Positions 8,124 to 14,399 of a stretch of 15,196 nucleotides of DNA are shown here, in pieces. A program made the position numbers and the translations under genes. Source of the DNA: Deltaproteobacteria bacterium (lineage in GTDB: Bacteria; Desulfobacterota; Desulfobacteria; Desulfobacterales; SURF-15); contig JAHEHB010000087.1 of the NCBI GenBank assembly GCA_024644775.1, positions 1 through 15,196 of the forward strand, given 5' to 3'. Position 1 is the stretch's first letter, and the number at the start of each line of letters is the position of its first letter. The notes beneath the pieces were generated by a model that worked only from the letters and a program-made list of their open reading frames with translations, was not told where the DNA came from and searched no databases.

Positions 8124-8537
8124 TCATACATCAAATATAATTTTCGATTCCCATTCTGTCGATCCCTCGTAAACATCGATTTGATGATAGGTAACCGCCT
8201 TTATTTCCTCCTGAATATCGTGCCGACTCGAATCGAACGGATCGACCCGAGCGATAGCAGCGAGTCGATATTCCGAGATGGACACAATATCGGCTTTCTC
8301 AACGAGCAGCGCTTTACCCGTCCAGAGATACAACAGTTCCCGTAACCAGTTTACCATAAGATCCGGCCAATCTTCTCCTTTCAATGAGATCCGTCGATCT
8401 TTTGATCCTCTAACCGTGCGGGTATCCACGATAATATCGAACATGGCATGAGCGGCAGTTTCAAAAAGCGCTTTGATGTCGGCACCAAACACATGAAGAC
8501 CAAAATCAGCCGTATGATCGATGAGTCGATATTTCAT
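8124..8537 (-). CDS. Archease (RtcB activator)
   Basis: The 137-residue protein has the archease signature at its N-terminus, YRLIDHTADFGLHVFG, with Asp7 and His8 followed by Asp11. Near the C-terminus are the conserved EEIKAVTYHQIDV strand and the terminal IIFDV. Archease speeds guanylation and turnover of RtcB and binds metal through acidic residues. Its position 14 bases upstream of rtcB on the same strand supports that partnership. The ATG at 8537 is the natural start because the conserved DHTAD motif begins only seven residues later; the Shine-Dalgarno match (GGATTGAG) is modest. Downstream of the operon's other end sits repeat copy B, and upstream sits repeat copy C. Confidence 0.95.
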   Translation of the reverse strand: MKYRLIDHTADFGLHVFGADIKALFETAAHAMFDIIVDTRTVRGSKDRRISLKGEDWPDLMVNWLRELLYLWTGKALLVEKADIVSISEYRLAAIARVDPFDSSRHDIQEEIKAVTYHQIDVYEGSTEWESKIIFDV

Positions 8538-8565
8538 CTCAATCCAGTGTTGATGTCAGAAAATT

Positions 8566-8696
8566 GACCTTTTTACAGAGAGTATTTTGTATTTGGTGTT
8601 TATTATTTTAACAAACTGATATGATACTATTTTAAACAAAATACTAAATACGAAACACTAAACACTTGATGAATTCGGCTTTTTACGAATTCATCA
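8566..8696 (-). repeat. Composite palindromic repeat, copy C, overlapping a gene end
   Basis: This third copy begins GACCTTTTTAC, as in copy A, and ends with the hairpin TGATGAATTCG / CGAATTCATCA (8667-8677 and 8686-8696). It differs from A and B mainly in the central variable part. Its last 14 bases are coding: the minus-strand stop codon TAA at 8683-8685 lies at the loop-stem border, and the arm encodes the final residues of the MoeA-PBP fusion protein. Confidence 0.85.
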
Positions 8697-10617
8697 TTAT
8701 TGTCCCCGTATTTTCAGTGCTGTAACCACCCAGTTCTTTCACCCGATGTTTAAACGCATCCGTCCGGATGGTCTCAAGGAGGATTTGAATATTCTCGGAA
8801 TCGAAATACTCCTCCGGGATCACCAAATCATACTGTTCGGTAACCACCGGAATAAAATCAAGCTTCAGGGCCTTCGCTGCTGCATAGATCCCTAATCCAA
8901 CATCCGAAGTACCGCTGAGAACCGCCACTGCCACAGACATGTGGGTAAACTCTTCAGTGTCATAGCCAACAATGCTGCCGCGATCGATACCAAGCTGTGC
9001 AAGCCGATAATCGAGCAAAATACGGGTACCGGATCCACCCTGCCGGTTGATAAAACGGATATCGTTTCGTTTCAGATCTTCTATCCCCTGAATACCTTTG
9101 GGGTTTCTGGATGCGACAATAAGTCCTTGCTCCCGCATGACAAGATTAACCAGCTTTACCGGGACATCGGGTATGTATTTTTTAATATAAGAAATATTGT
9201 ACGACCCATTCTCTACGTCCAGCAAATGGGAGCCGGCAAGATGACACACCCCCCTTCGAAGGGCCATTAATCCCCCCATGCTCCCAACATGGCTCGATGA
9301 TAGCGTGAGGGTATTCTTTTTGGCCCGGATTTCATCGGCTAAAATATCAAGGGTGTTATCATGGCTTCCAACGATTACGATCGTGTTTTGCACCGAATCG
9401 AGCGGACGTAAAAGCTCTGCCGCCACCGGCTCATATTCTGTTAGTCCTTCCACATGATTGGGTATACGAATGATTCCGTCTGCTTCCGTGATGCTCGTGA
9501 TCGAGCCGGCACCCCGCGGCAACGGTGTGGCAACGAATCTGTTCTTCACCGTGCCGAGTTTTACACGTAGAAATTCCTCCACTCCAAGTTTTGAGGGTAT
9601 CTTACGGGTGGGCTCAACCTGAATGGTCGGTCGTGTTTGATCGACCTGGCCGATCATCCGACAAATAAGCGGCCGAACAAATTGTTCGAATGCAACAATG
9701 TTTGACACAGGATATCCGGGCATGCCAAATACAGGTTTATTGTCGATTTTTCCAATGATAACGGGTTTTCCGGGCATTATCGTAACACCGTGAACGAGGA
9801 CATCCCCCAGACCTTCAATAATCTTTTTCGTATAATCCTCAGAGCCTGCCGATGATCCGCCTACGGTTAAAATTATTTGAGCATCACTGTGGACCGCATC
9901 ATATACCGCTTGTTTGAGCGTTTTTACATCATCCGGTAAAATTTCATTCCGTGTAAACCTCCCCCCAACGGATTCCACGAGACCACCCAGTACAAACGAA
10001 TTGGTTTCCAACACATGTCCCGCTTTAAAATCCGCCAGATCGATTTTCTGCCAGTCAACAAGCTCTGAACCCGTGGGGAAAATATGAACCAGCGGTTTTT
10101 CTCGTACGGAAACAGAAAATATGCCACCAGAAAGAAGCGCCCCAACACAATAAGGTGTAATGACGTGATTTTGTGGGAACAAAAGCTCAGTTGCGACAAT
10201 ATCTTCCCCCATCTTTCGAACATACTGCCACGGAAATGCAGAGGCTTCGATTTGGGCACGGTTTTCATCCACAACGTTGACGTGTTCGATCATAATCACG
10301 GCATCGGTACCTTCCGGCAGTACATGACCGGTATTTACGTAGAAAGCGTCCTTGCCGATAATCAGTTCTTTGGGTTTCGTTTCGCTGGCGCCAAAGGTTG
10401 ATTCCGCTTTTACCGCAATGCCATCCATGGCAGCAGAATGAAAATTCGGAGAGCAGAGTTTTGCGGTGACCGGTTCCGAAAGGGTACGACCCACTGCTTC
10501 CGGAACAGGAATCGATTCGCTTGACAGGATACCGGTAACGGGAAACGCCTTGAACAATATTTCTCGCGCCTCTGCAAGCGTTTTCATTTTCAAGTAGATA
10601 TTGCGACCTGAGCTCAT
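8683..10617 (-). CDS. MoeA-type molybdopterin molybdenumtransferase fused to a PBP-like domain
   Basis: The 644-residue protein joins two modules. Residues 11-405 are a MoeA: FHSAAMDGIAVKAEST near 60, the TVGGSSAGSEDYT molybdopterin/Mo site near 251-263, and VHGVTIMPGKPVIIGK. Residues about 410-625 are a periplasmic-binding-protein-like domain of the kind fused to MoeA or ModE-like proteins (VGSHDNTLDILAD, RFINRQGGSGTRILLD, GTSDVGLGIYAAAKAL); no signal peptide is present, so it acts in the cytoplasm. MoeA inserts molybdate or tungstate into adenylylated molybdopterin; the extra domain may sense or deliver the oxyanion, which is inference. The start is the ATG at 10617 with GGAG seven bases upstream; an in-frame TTG at 10629 overlaps that site. 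The last three residues and the stop codon come from repeat copy C. It follows a second moeA. Confidence 0.9.
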   Translation of the reverse strand: MSSGRNIYLKMKTLAEAREILFKAFPVTGILSSESIPVPEAVGRTLSEPVTAKLCSPNFHSAAMDGIAVKAESTFGASETKPKELIIGKDAFYVNTGHVLPEGTDAVIMIEHVNVVDENRAQIEASAFPWQYVRKMGEDIVATELLFPQNHVITPYCVGALLSGGIFSVSVREKPLVHIFPTGSELVDWQKIDLADFKAGHVLETNSFVLGGLVESVGGRFTRNEILPDDVKTLKQAVYDAVHSDAQIILTVGGSSAGSEDYTKKIIEGLGDVLVHGVTIMPGKPVIIGKIDNKPVFGMPGYPVSNIVAFEQFVRPLICRMIGQVDQTRPTIQVEPTRKIPSKLGVEEFLRVKLGTVKNRFVATPLPRGAGSITSITEADGIIRIPNHVEGLTEYEPVAAELLRPLDSVQNTIVIVGSHDNTLDILADEIRAKKNTLTLSSSHVGSMGGLMALRRGVCHLAGSHLLDVENGSYNISYIKKYIPDVPVKLVNLVMREQGLIVASRNPKGIQGIEDLKRNDIRFINRQGGSGTRILLDYRLAQLGIDRGSIVGYDTEEFTHMSVAVAVLSGTSDVGLGIYAAAKALKLDFIPVVTEQYDLVIPEEYFDSENIQILLETIRTDAFKHRVKELGGYSTENTGTIMMNS

Positions 10618-10640
10618 TTTCAACTCCAATTAGTAAGTTC

Positions 10641-10717
10641 ACCACGAAGATCACGAAGAACAAGAAAAAATCATAGTACCATTCTTCTTACTTCGTGTCC
10701 TTCGTGATCTTCGTGGT
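10641..10717. repeat. 18-bp perfect inverted repeat between the two moeA genes
   Basis: ACCACGAAGATCACGAAG at 10641-10658 is the exact reverse complement of 10700-10717, with a 41-base spacer. The right side is also built of three 9-base units, CTTCGTGTC, CTTCGTGAT and CTTCGTGGT (10691-10717). Such CTTCGTG repeats recur between genes in many bacterial genomes, by my recollection. It lies in the 110-base gap of a probable moeA operon, where it could stabilise or attenuate the transcript. Confidence 0.85.
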
Positions 10718-10727
10718 TCGCACGCCT

Positions 10728-11957
10728 TTAAAGTGGTATCACGTTCACCACAGCGCCCTTATCCAACCCTTCGGTATTGATTCCGATTTCGATAAGTCCG
10801 TCTGCTTTGATCATGGTGTGAATCAATCCGGATTTTCCCAAAACCGGTTCCGCCCAGAATCCGTCATCTTTCTCTACGATTCGTGCACGGACATAGTCTG
10901 TGCGACCCTGTGCCGAAGAGAGGTTTCGGGTCAGTCGCGCCGGAAATGTCAGTGGTTTTGCGTGGTGGATATCACGTCCACGGATGTGATCCAAAAACGG
11001 TTGAACCACCATTTTAAAAACAATCATGGCGGATACCACATGCCCTGGCAGCCCCCAAATCGCCTTTTTGTCCGATCTCGCTAAAATTGTCGGTTTGCCG
11101 GGGCTAATGGATATTCCATGTACGAGTATTTCAGGATTTTTCAGTTTAGAGAGAACATCGATGGTATAGTCACGGGCTCCAACGGAGCTTCCACCGGAAA
11201 TGAGAACCATATCCGATTTCACAAGGGCATGAGCGCAAGTATCGAAAAGTGCTTGATAGTTATCCTTTACGATTCCGAATTGAATGGGGATTCCCCCGGC
11301 TTCCGTTACAAGCCCCAAAAGTGTATAGGTATTGATATCCCTGATTCGGCCGGGGCCGGGTTTCGCATCAATCGGAACCACTTCATCACCGGTTGAAATG
11401 ATTCCGATCATAGGCTTCCGATAGACGGTAACAGTTTTTTTCCCAAGGGCGGCGAGCATCCCTATCTCCTGAGGTCTTAAGTATAGACCCCTTGTGAGAA
11501 TAACCTCTCCTTTTCGAATATCCTCTCCGATTTCAATCACATGCTGACCGGGGGCAACACTTCGATAGACTTCTATGGTTGAGTCGTCAATAGCCTCTGT
11601 GTGCTCAACCATAACGACGCTGTCTGTTCCGGTCGGCAGCATTCCTCCTGTTGAGATATCGGCAGCGTCTCCAGGGTCGATTGAAAAAATCGGGGATTCA
11701 CCCATCGCCACGGTGCCTTTTACCATGAGAAACGCAGGATTCCCTTCCGAAGCACCATAGGTGGATGCCGCCCGAACGGCATACCCGTCCACAGTGGATC
11801 GAACGAAATCCGGAAGATCGATATCGGAAACGATATCTTCTGCAAGAACGCGCCCACTGGCGTTTGGGATCGGAATTGTTTCCGCCCCGCATGACACAAA
11901 AGAGTCGACAAGCTCTAAGACGTCGTCCAGTGTCTTAACTTTAAAAAATTCTTTCAT
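10728..11957 (-). CDS. moeA: Molybdopterin molybdenumtransferase MoeA
   Basis: The 409-residue cytoplasmic enzyme has the standard MoeA length and order of motifs. VRSTVDGYAVRA carries the conserved Asp57-Gly58, and STGGMLPTGTDSVVMVEHT supplies the 100-118 region. ISTGDEVV is at 187-194, SGGSSVGARDYT contains Asp263, and ISPGKPTILA then WGLPGHVVSA complete the active site. It inserts molybdate (or tungstate) into molybdopterin-AMP. It lies directly upstream of the MoeA-PBP fusion on the same strand, 110 bases apart, which suggests two paralogues with different metal preference or regulation. The ATG at 11957 has only a weak purine stretch (ACGAGA) upstream. The C-terminal domain ends normally at NVIPL. 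Confidence 0.95.
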   Translation of the reverse strand: MKEFFKVKTLDDVLELVDSFVSCGAETIPIPNASGRVLAEDIVSDIDLPDFVRSTVDGYAVRAASTYGASEGNPAFLMVKGTVAMGESPIFSIDPGDAADISTGGMLPTGTDSVVMVEHTEAIDDSTIEVYRSVAPGQHVIEIGEDIRKGEVILTRGLYLRPQEIGMLAALGKKTVTVYRKPMIGIISTGDEVVPIDAKPGPGRIRDINTYTLLGLVTEAGGIPIQFGIVKDNYQALFDTCAHALVKSDMVLISGGSSVGARDYTIDVLSKLKNPEILVHGISISPGKPTILARSDKKAIWGLPGHVVSAMIVFKMVVQPFLDHIRGRDIHHAKPLTFPARLTRNLSSAQGRTDYVRARIVEKDDGFWAEPVLGKSGLIHTMIKADGLIEIGINTEGLDKGAVVNVIPL

Positions 11958-11985
11958 AATTCTCGTACCATAACCAAAAACATTC

Positions 11986-12007
11986 GGGGCGGTTCGTTAG
12001 CCGCCCC
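11986..12007 (-). terminator. GC-rich hairpin, probable intrinsic terminator of the unknown gene
   Basis: GGGGCGG at 11986-11992 pairs with CCGCCCC at 12001-12007 around an eight-base loop. On the minus strand the hairpin is followed within five bases by TTTTT (11975-11979 region), as expected for a rho-independent terminator ending the transcript of the gene at 12067-12540. It lies 29 bases upstream of the moeA start, so it may separate the two transcription units. The same hairpin could instead be a dispersed repeat. Confidence 0.55.
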
Positions 12008-12066
12008 TACCTGATTTCCCTATACTTGTCACGCATCAGTAACAATGATAGGATCCCGTCATACCA

Positions 12067-12540
12067 TCAACCGTTTTCTTCAAAATCGGTCAGATCTTCT
12101 TCGTCATCGTTGATCCTAGATTTTAGTTTATCGATTGGGGTTTTTTCTTCAAACTCTTCTTCAAATTCCTCTTCAAGTAATTCTTCAATCCGGTTCTTTT
12201 CCCCCTGCCCTTTACCAATTTGTGCGGCCCGTTTACGACTCGTTGAAATATAGTCGAAATCATCAAAAAATACTTCTATGGATTCCTGTTCTCCGGATTC
12301 ATATAAAGCGACAACTGCGTCGGCAATTTTATCTGCGTAAACTCCGGCCGGATACATATTCGGCGTTCGCAGTTCGACCATAAGCGTCTCTTTGTTTTTT
12401 TTGATCGCAGATTCAATCTTTTTCGTTTCGTAGGTCTCCTCGCACAACAGCGACATGACGTCTTTATCTAATTCTGCAAACTCACGTACAATCAGCCCCG
12501 ATTTATCTTCGCTTCTCAGAATCAGGTATTTTTGTTTCAT
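12067..12540 (-). CDS. Conserved-looking protein of unknown function with acidic C-terminal tail
   Basis: I do not recognise this family. The best start is the ATG at 12540, with GGAGG eight bases upstream on the minus strand; the open frame reaches back to 12612, but that extra part lies beyond the ribosome binding site. The 157-residue product starts MKQKYLILRSEDKSGLIVRE and has a mixed alpha/beta-looking core of about 100 residues. From about residue 118 to the end it is strongly acidic (EELLEEEFEEEFEE, then NDDEEDLTDFEENG) and probably flexible or a charged helix. No signal peptide or membrane segment is present, so it should be cytoplasmic. It ends 110 bases before moeA, with a terminator-like hairpin between, so a shared role with moeA is not implied. 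Confidence 0.75.
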   Translation of the reverse strand: MKQKYLILRSEDKSGLIVREFAELDKDVMSLLCEETYETKKIESAIKKNKETLMVELRTPNMYPAGVYADKIADAVVALYESGEQESIEVFFDDFDYISTSRKRAAQIGKGQGEKNRIEELLEEEFEEEFEEKTPIDKLKSRINDDEEDLTDFEENG

Positions 12541-12636
12541 GGCGGTTTCCTCCAAAACAAAATAATTTAAATTGACCCGTTTTTCTTTTTTTGGGGATTC
12601 TTTGGAAACCACAAAATGATTATTCTGTCAACAATA

Positions 12637-12668
12637 TTAACGAATTCGTAAAATGCCGAATTCATATA
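12637..12668 (+). repeat. Degenerate terminal hairpin of the composite repeat, inverted
   Basis: ACGAATTCGTAAAATGCCG, continued by AATTCAT, matches the reverse complement of the hairpin in copies A-C at about 27 of 32 positions. The rest of the composite element is not recognisable on either side. It lies between the unknown gene and the tRNA promoter, and looks like a decayed or solo hairpin. Confidence 0.55.
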
Positions 12669-12728
12669 GTTAATTTTCTAAATTTTAAATTATTCTCAAG
12701 GAACTGTCAATTTCCAACGATAAAAATA

Positions 12729-12757
12729 TTGACCGATTTACGATGAAATGGTATTTA
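12729..12757 (+). promoter_or_regulatory. Sigma-70-type promoter for the tRNA-Ser genes
   Basis: TTGACC at 12729-12734 and TATTTA at 12752-12757 are separated by exactly 17 bases. The tRNA 5' end follows 16 bases after the -10 box, which suits a stable-RNA promoter with a short leader. Confidence 0.7.
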
Positions 12758-12773
12758 TTTCATTTACAATTGG

Positions 12774-12861
12774 GGAGGGATGGCCGAGTGGTTTAAGGCG
12801 GCGGTCTTGAAAACCGTTGAGTGTCAAAGCTCCGTGGGTTCGAATCCTACTCCCTCCGCCA
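12774..12861 (+). tRNA. tRNA-Ser (anticodon UGA)
   Basis: The acceptor stem GGAGGGA (12774-12780) pairs with TCCCTCC (12851-12857), followed by discriminator G and an encoded CCA. The anticodon loop CTTGAAA gives anticodon TGA, which reads UCA-type serine codons. The GGTTCGAATCC T-arm and a long variable arm mark a class II tRNA. No defect is seen. Confidence 0.97.
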
Positions 12862-12920
12862 ATAAGATTGTTACACAGTTTCATCAACAATAAAATTTGA
12901 AAAAAATTATTAGGTTATTA

Positions 12921-13013
12921 GGAGAGATGGCCGAGCTGGCTGAAGGCGCTCGCCTGCTAAGCGAGTGTGGGGCGAAAGTTCCACCGAGGGTTCGAATCCC
13001 TCTCTCTCCGCCA
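12921..13013 (+). tRNA. tRNA-Ser (anticodon GCU)
   Basis: The acceptor stem GGAGAGA (12921-12927) pairs with TCTCTCC (13003-13009), then G and CCA. The anticodon loop CTGCTAA gives anticodon GCT, which reads AGC and AGU serine codons. A long variable arm (about 13 bases between GTGTGGG and CCACCG) confirms the serine class. It starts 59 bases after the first tRNA-Ser with no clear promoter of its own, so both are probably made from one transcript. Confidence 0.97.
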
Positions 13014-13026
13014 TTTTCAATAAGTT

Positions 13027-13056
13027 AGCCCGATCAGGATGATCGGGCTTTTTATT
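13027..13056 (+). terminator. Intrinsic terminator after the tRNA-Ser pair
   Basis: AGCCCGATCA at 13027-13036 pairs perfectly with TGATCGGGCT at 13040-13049 around a three-base loop, and the stem runs into TTTTTATTT. It is 13 bases downstream of the second tRNA. The stop codon of the minus-strand DUF2442-type ORF falls inside its T tract. Confidence 0.9.
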
Positions 13057-13249
13057 TAGACTTCAAGCTAAAAGCTGGAGTTGGCTCTTCAATATTAAGT
13101 ATTTTGCCGACCGGAGCATCTTTGAACCATGGAAATTCCTCATAAGGGATGAAAAGTTCCTTCTCTCTTGTCAGAAGCCATATGCCATGGCTAGAAATAT
13201 TAGTAACTTCAACCACTAAAGTGTTCTTTCCAAGCGCTTGTGAGTTCAT
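13052..13249 (-). pseudogene. DUF2442-type protein, 3'-truncated
   Basis: The 65-residue ORF has the DUF2442 core VEVTNISSHGIWLL, then LFIPYEEFPWFKDAPVGKILNIEEPTP. Full members of this group, as I recall them, continue with an HLYWPDLDVDL-like segment and about 25 more residues. Here the frame instead ends in AFSLKSK, with the stop in the T tract of the tRNA terminator, so the 3' end appears to be lost through a rearrangement. Function in the family is unknown; such genes are often small accessory genes paired with a DUF4160 gene, which I do not find here. No good ribosome binding site precedes the ATG at 13249. Confidence 0.6.
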
Positions 13250-13752
13250 TATTTGGACTCATATTGTTCCTTAATTTGCATAACGTGCAATCTGTAATGT
13301 TATCCATAACTATACGCGAATCGGGTTCGTGTCGCAATACGGATATTGAAAGTATCTCAGGGGTTCCTTTTTCCGGATGGGTGAAATTTTTCATCTCGGA
13401 ATGGGATACTGGCAACCTGCTTATGAAAGAGACGGTCACGATTAATATCGAAAATAAAACCCAAATCGAGACCTTCGACATTGATTTGGAAATTGAGGAC
13501 GGTTACTATATTGCGAAGATGGATCTGGATGAAGCCTCCTTAGCCGCACTAGGAGATGGCACGCAGCTTGCGGTAGGAATCGCACCGGGCGTCGCGGGCT
13601 TGAAAAACACCTTCTCCATCGAAAGGGTTAAGCTTCACGTGGAAGCTCATTCGTCGCCTGTGCCGGAGCCTGGCATCATGCTTCTTCTCGTTCCCACGCT
13701 GATAGGATTAGCAGCATGTGGCAGGAAGTCGACGAAAAAAAATAAGGCTTGA
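13240..13752 (+). CDS. PEP-CTERM protein, probably missing its 5' end
   Basis: The C-terminus carries a clear PEP-CTERM sorting signal: SPVPEPG, a hydrophobic segment IMLLLVPTLIGLAAC, then the basic tail GRKSTKKNKA. Proteins with this signal are exported, cleaved and released by an exosortase and usually start with a Sec signal peptide. This frame has none. It opens with a GTG at 13240 with no ribosome binding site, and that start overlaps the start of the divergent DUF2442-type ORF by ten bases; the next ATG is at 13297. I therefore think the true N-terminus was lost. The middle (about residues 45-140) is a mixed acidic region without a domain I recognise. No exosortase gene is in the window. 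Confidence 0.6.
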   Translation: MSSLFGLILFLNLHNVQSVMLSITIRESGSCRNTDIESISGVPFSGWVKFFISEWDTGNLLMKETVTINIENKTQIETFDIDLEIEDGYYIAKMDLDEASLAALGDGTQLAVGIAPGVAGLKNTFSIERVKLHVEAHSSPVPEPGIMLLLVPTLIGLAACGRKSTKKNKA

Positions 13753-13758
13753 TTTTAT

Positions 13759-13876
13759 CTGGTTATATAGAAAGACCAAGTTGAAAAAATGATATCTATT
13801 TTATCCCCCTCCCTCAATCCCTCCCGCCAGGGGAGGGAAGCTAAATTGCACTAACTTGGGCTTTTTATATAACCAG
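13759..13876. repeat. 118-bp nested palindrome, MITE-like
   Basis: The 24-base arms at 13759-13782 (starting CTGGTTATATAGAAAG) and 13853-13876 (ending TATATAACCAG) are inverted repeats with two mismatches. Inside lies a second hairpin, CCCTCCC GCCAG GGGAGGG (around 13820-13838). No coding potential and no obvious target-site duplication are seen. The right end coincides with the point where the neighbouring membrane-protein remnant begins, as expected if the element inserted there or took part in a deletion. Confidence 0.75.
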
Positions 13877-14165
13877 TTTCTTTTATTTCCGTTTATTACT
13901 ACGAGCTACCGACCCATCACTGCCCTTTCTGCATTCTCCAACGGGAATACGGCTACATCAGCTATCCTCTGTATTTGAGTCTGCTCGGGGCGGCAATTAC
14001 GGGGGCCGGCGTCATCGAGCGGTTTAAGGACGCTGCATCCATAAAAGAGATGATTCCTGTACTACAAAAAAACTTTGTCTTGTATCCATGATCGGATATT
14101 TTATTTTTACACTGATATCAATCTATCCAATGCTATTTTCGGAATTTAAACTCGATGGCTATTGA
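13877..14165 (+). pseudogene. C-terminal remnant of a membrane protein with a CxxC motif, frameshifted
   Basis: The frame starting right after the palindrome reads YYYELPTHHCPFCILQREYG, then YISYPLYLSLLGAAITGAGV and so on to a TGA at 14089-14091. The overlapping +1 frame from the ATG at 14088 continues with MIGYFIFTLISIYPMLFSEF, then KLDGY, and stops at 14163-14165. One added base near 14080 would join the two into a single protein with a second membrane helix, so a one-base deletion (or a sequencing error) is likely. The N-terminal part is gone: the frame is closed at 13870 inside the palindrome and the sequence before it is unrelated. HCPFC in a loop before a hydrophobic segment suggests a redox or metal-binding membrane protein, but I cannot name the family. 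Confidence 0.55.
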
Positions 14166-14359
14166 GGATGAAGATCAGAAATCAGTCTCGCCAATAAATC
14201 CGCCGGTGACAACCGTGTTTTTTATCTTTTGCCACTACCTGATCGAATGGTGTTGATTTTGATTGTGTGTAAATCATGAGTGTTCCACGATAACATGTCA
14301 GACTTGGCCTGTATTTCTAATCATATCAAGTAGTTATAAAAATCTAGACATTTGTAACT
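14166..14359. other. Gene-free stretch before the insertion sequence
   Basis: Nothing is recognised here. An open frame runs from 14263 into the transposase orfA, but it lacks a ribosome binding site and its predicted N-terminus has no transposase-like features, so it is not taken as coding. The left terminal inverted repeat of the insertion sequence may lie in this stretch; it cannot be fixed without the right end. Confidence 0.5.
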
Positions 14360-14399
14360 CCTTGTTTTATAAGGATAAAATTAACCTTATAAAACAAGG
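14360..14399 (+). promoter_or_regulatory. 15-bp perfect inverted repeat overlapping the orfA ribosome binding site
   Basis: CCTTGTTTTATAAGG at 14360-14374 and CCTTATAAAACAAGG at 14385-14399 pair perfectly around a ten-base loop. The right arm ends in AAGG, which is the first part of the AAGGGGGT Shine-Dalgarno sequence (14396-14402) of orfA. Folding in mRNA would partly hide the ribosome binding site and keep transposase levels low, a control used by several insertion sequences when read from outside promoters. An operator or terminal repeat is also possible. Confidence 0.6.

Noticed and set aside
4930..8696. Three similar repeats considered as a CRISPR-like array
   Set aside because: Copies are 1.5-2 kb apart with full genes between them, vary in the centre, and lack short uniform spacers.
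10618..10629. TTG at 10629 as the moeA-PBP start
   Set aside because: It lies within the GGAG ribosome binding site of the ATG at 10617.
10084..11084. Plus-strand frames opposite the moeA genes
   Set aside because: Both lie antisense to genes with intact MoeA motifs and have no ribosome binding site or domain pattern.
12896..12918. TTGAAA ahead of the second tRNA as a separate promoter
   Set aside because: No -10 box at proper spacing; the next TTATTA is too close, so co-transcription from the first promoter is simpler.
13209..13481. Minus-strand 90-residue frame with a hydrophobic N-terminus
   Set aside because: It is antisense to the PEP-CTERM frame, whose sorting signal shows which strand codes; no ribosome binding site or family resemblance.
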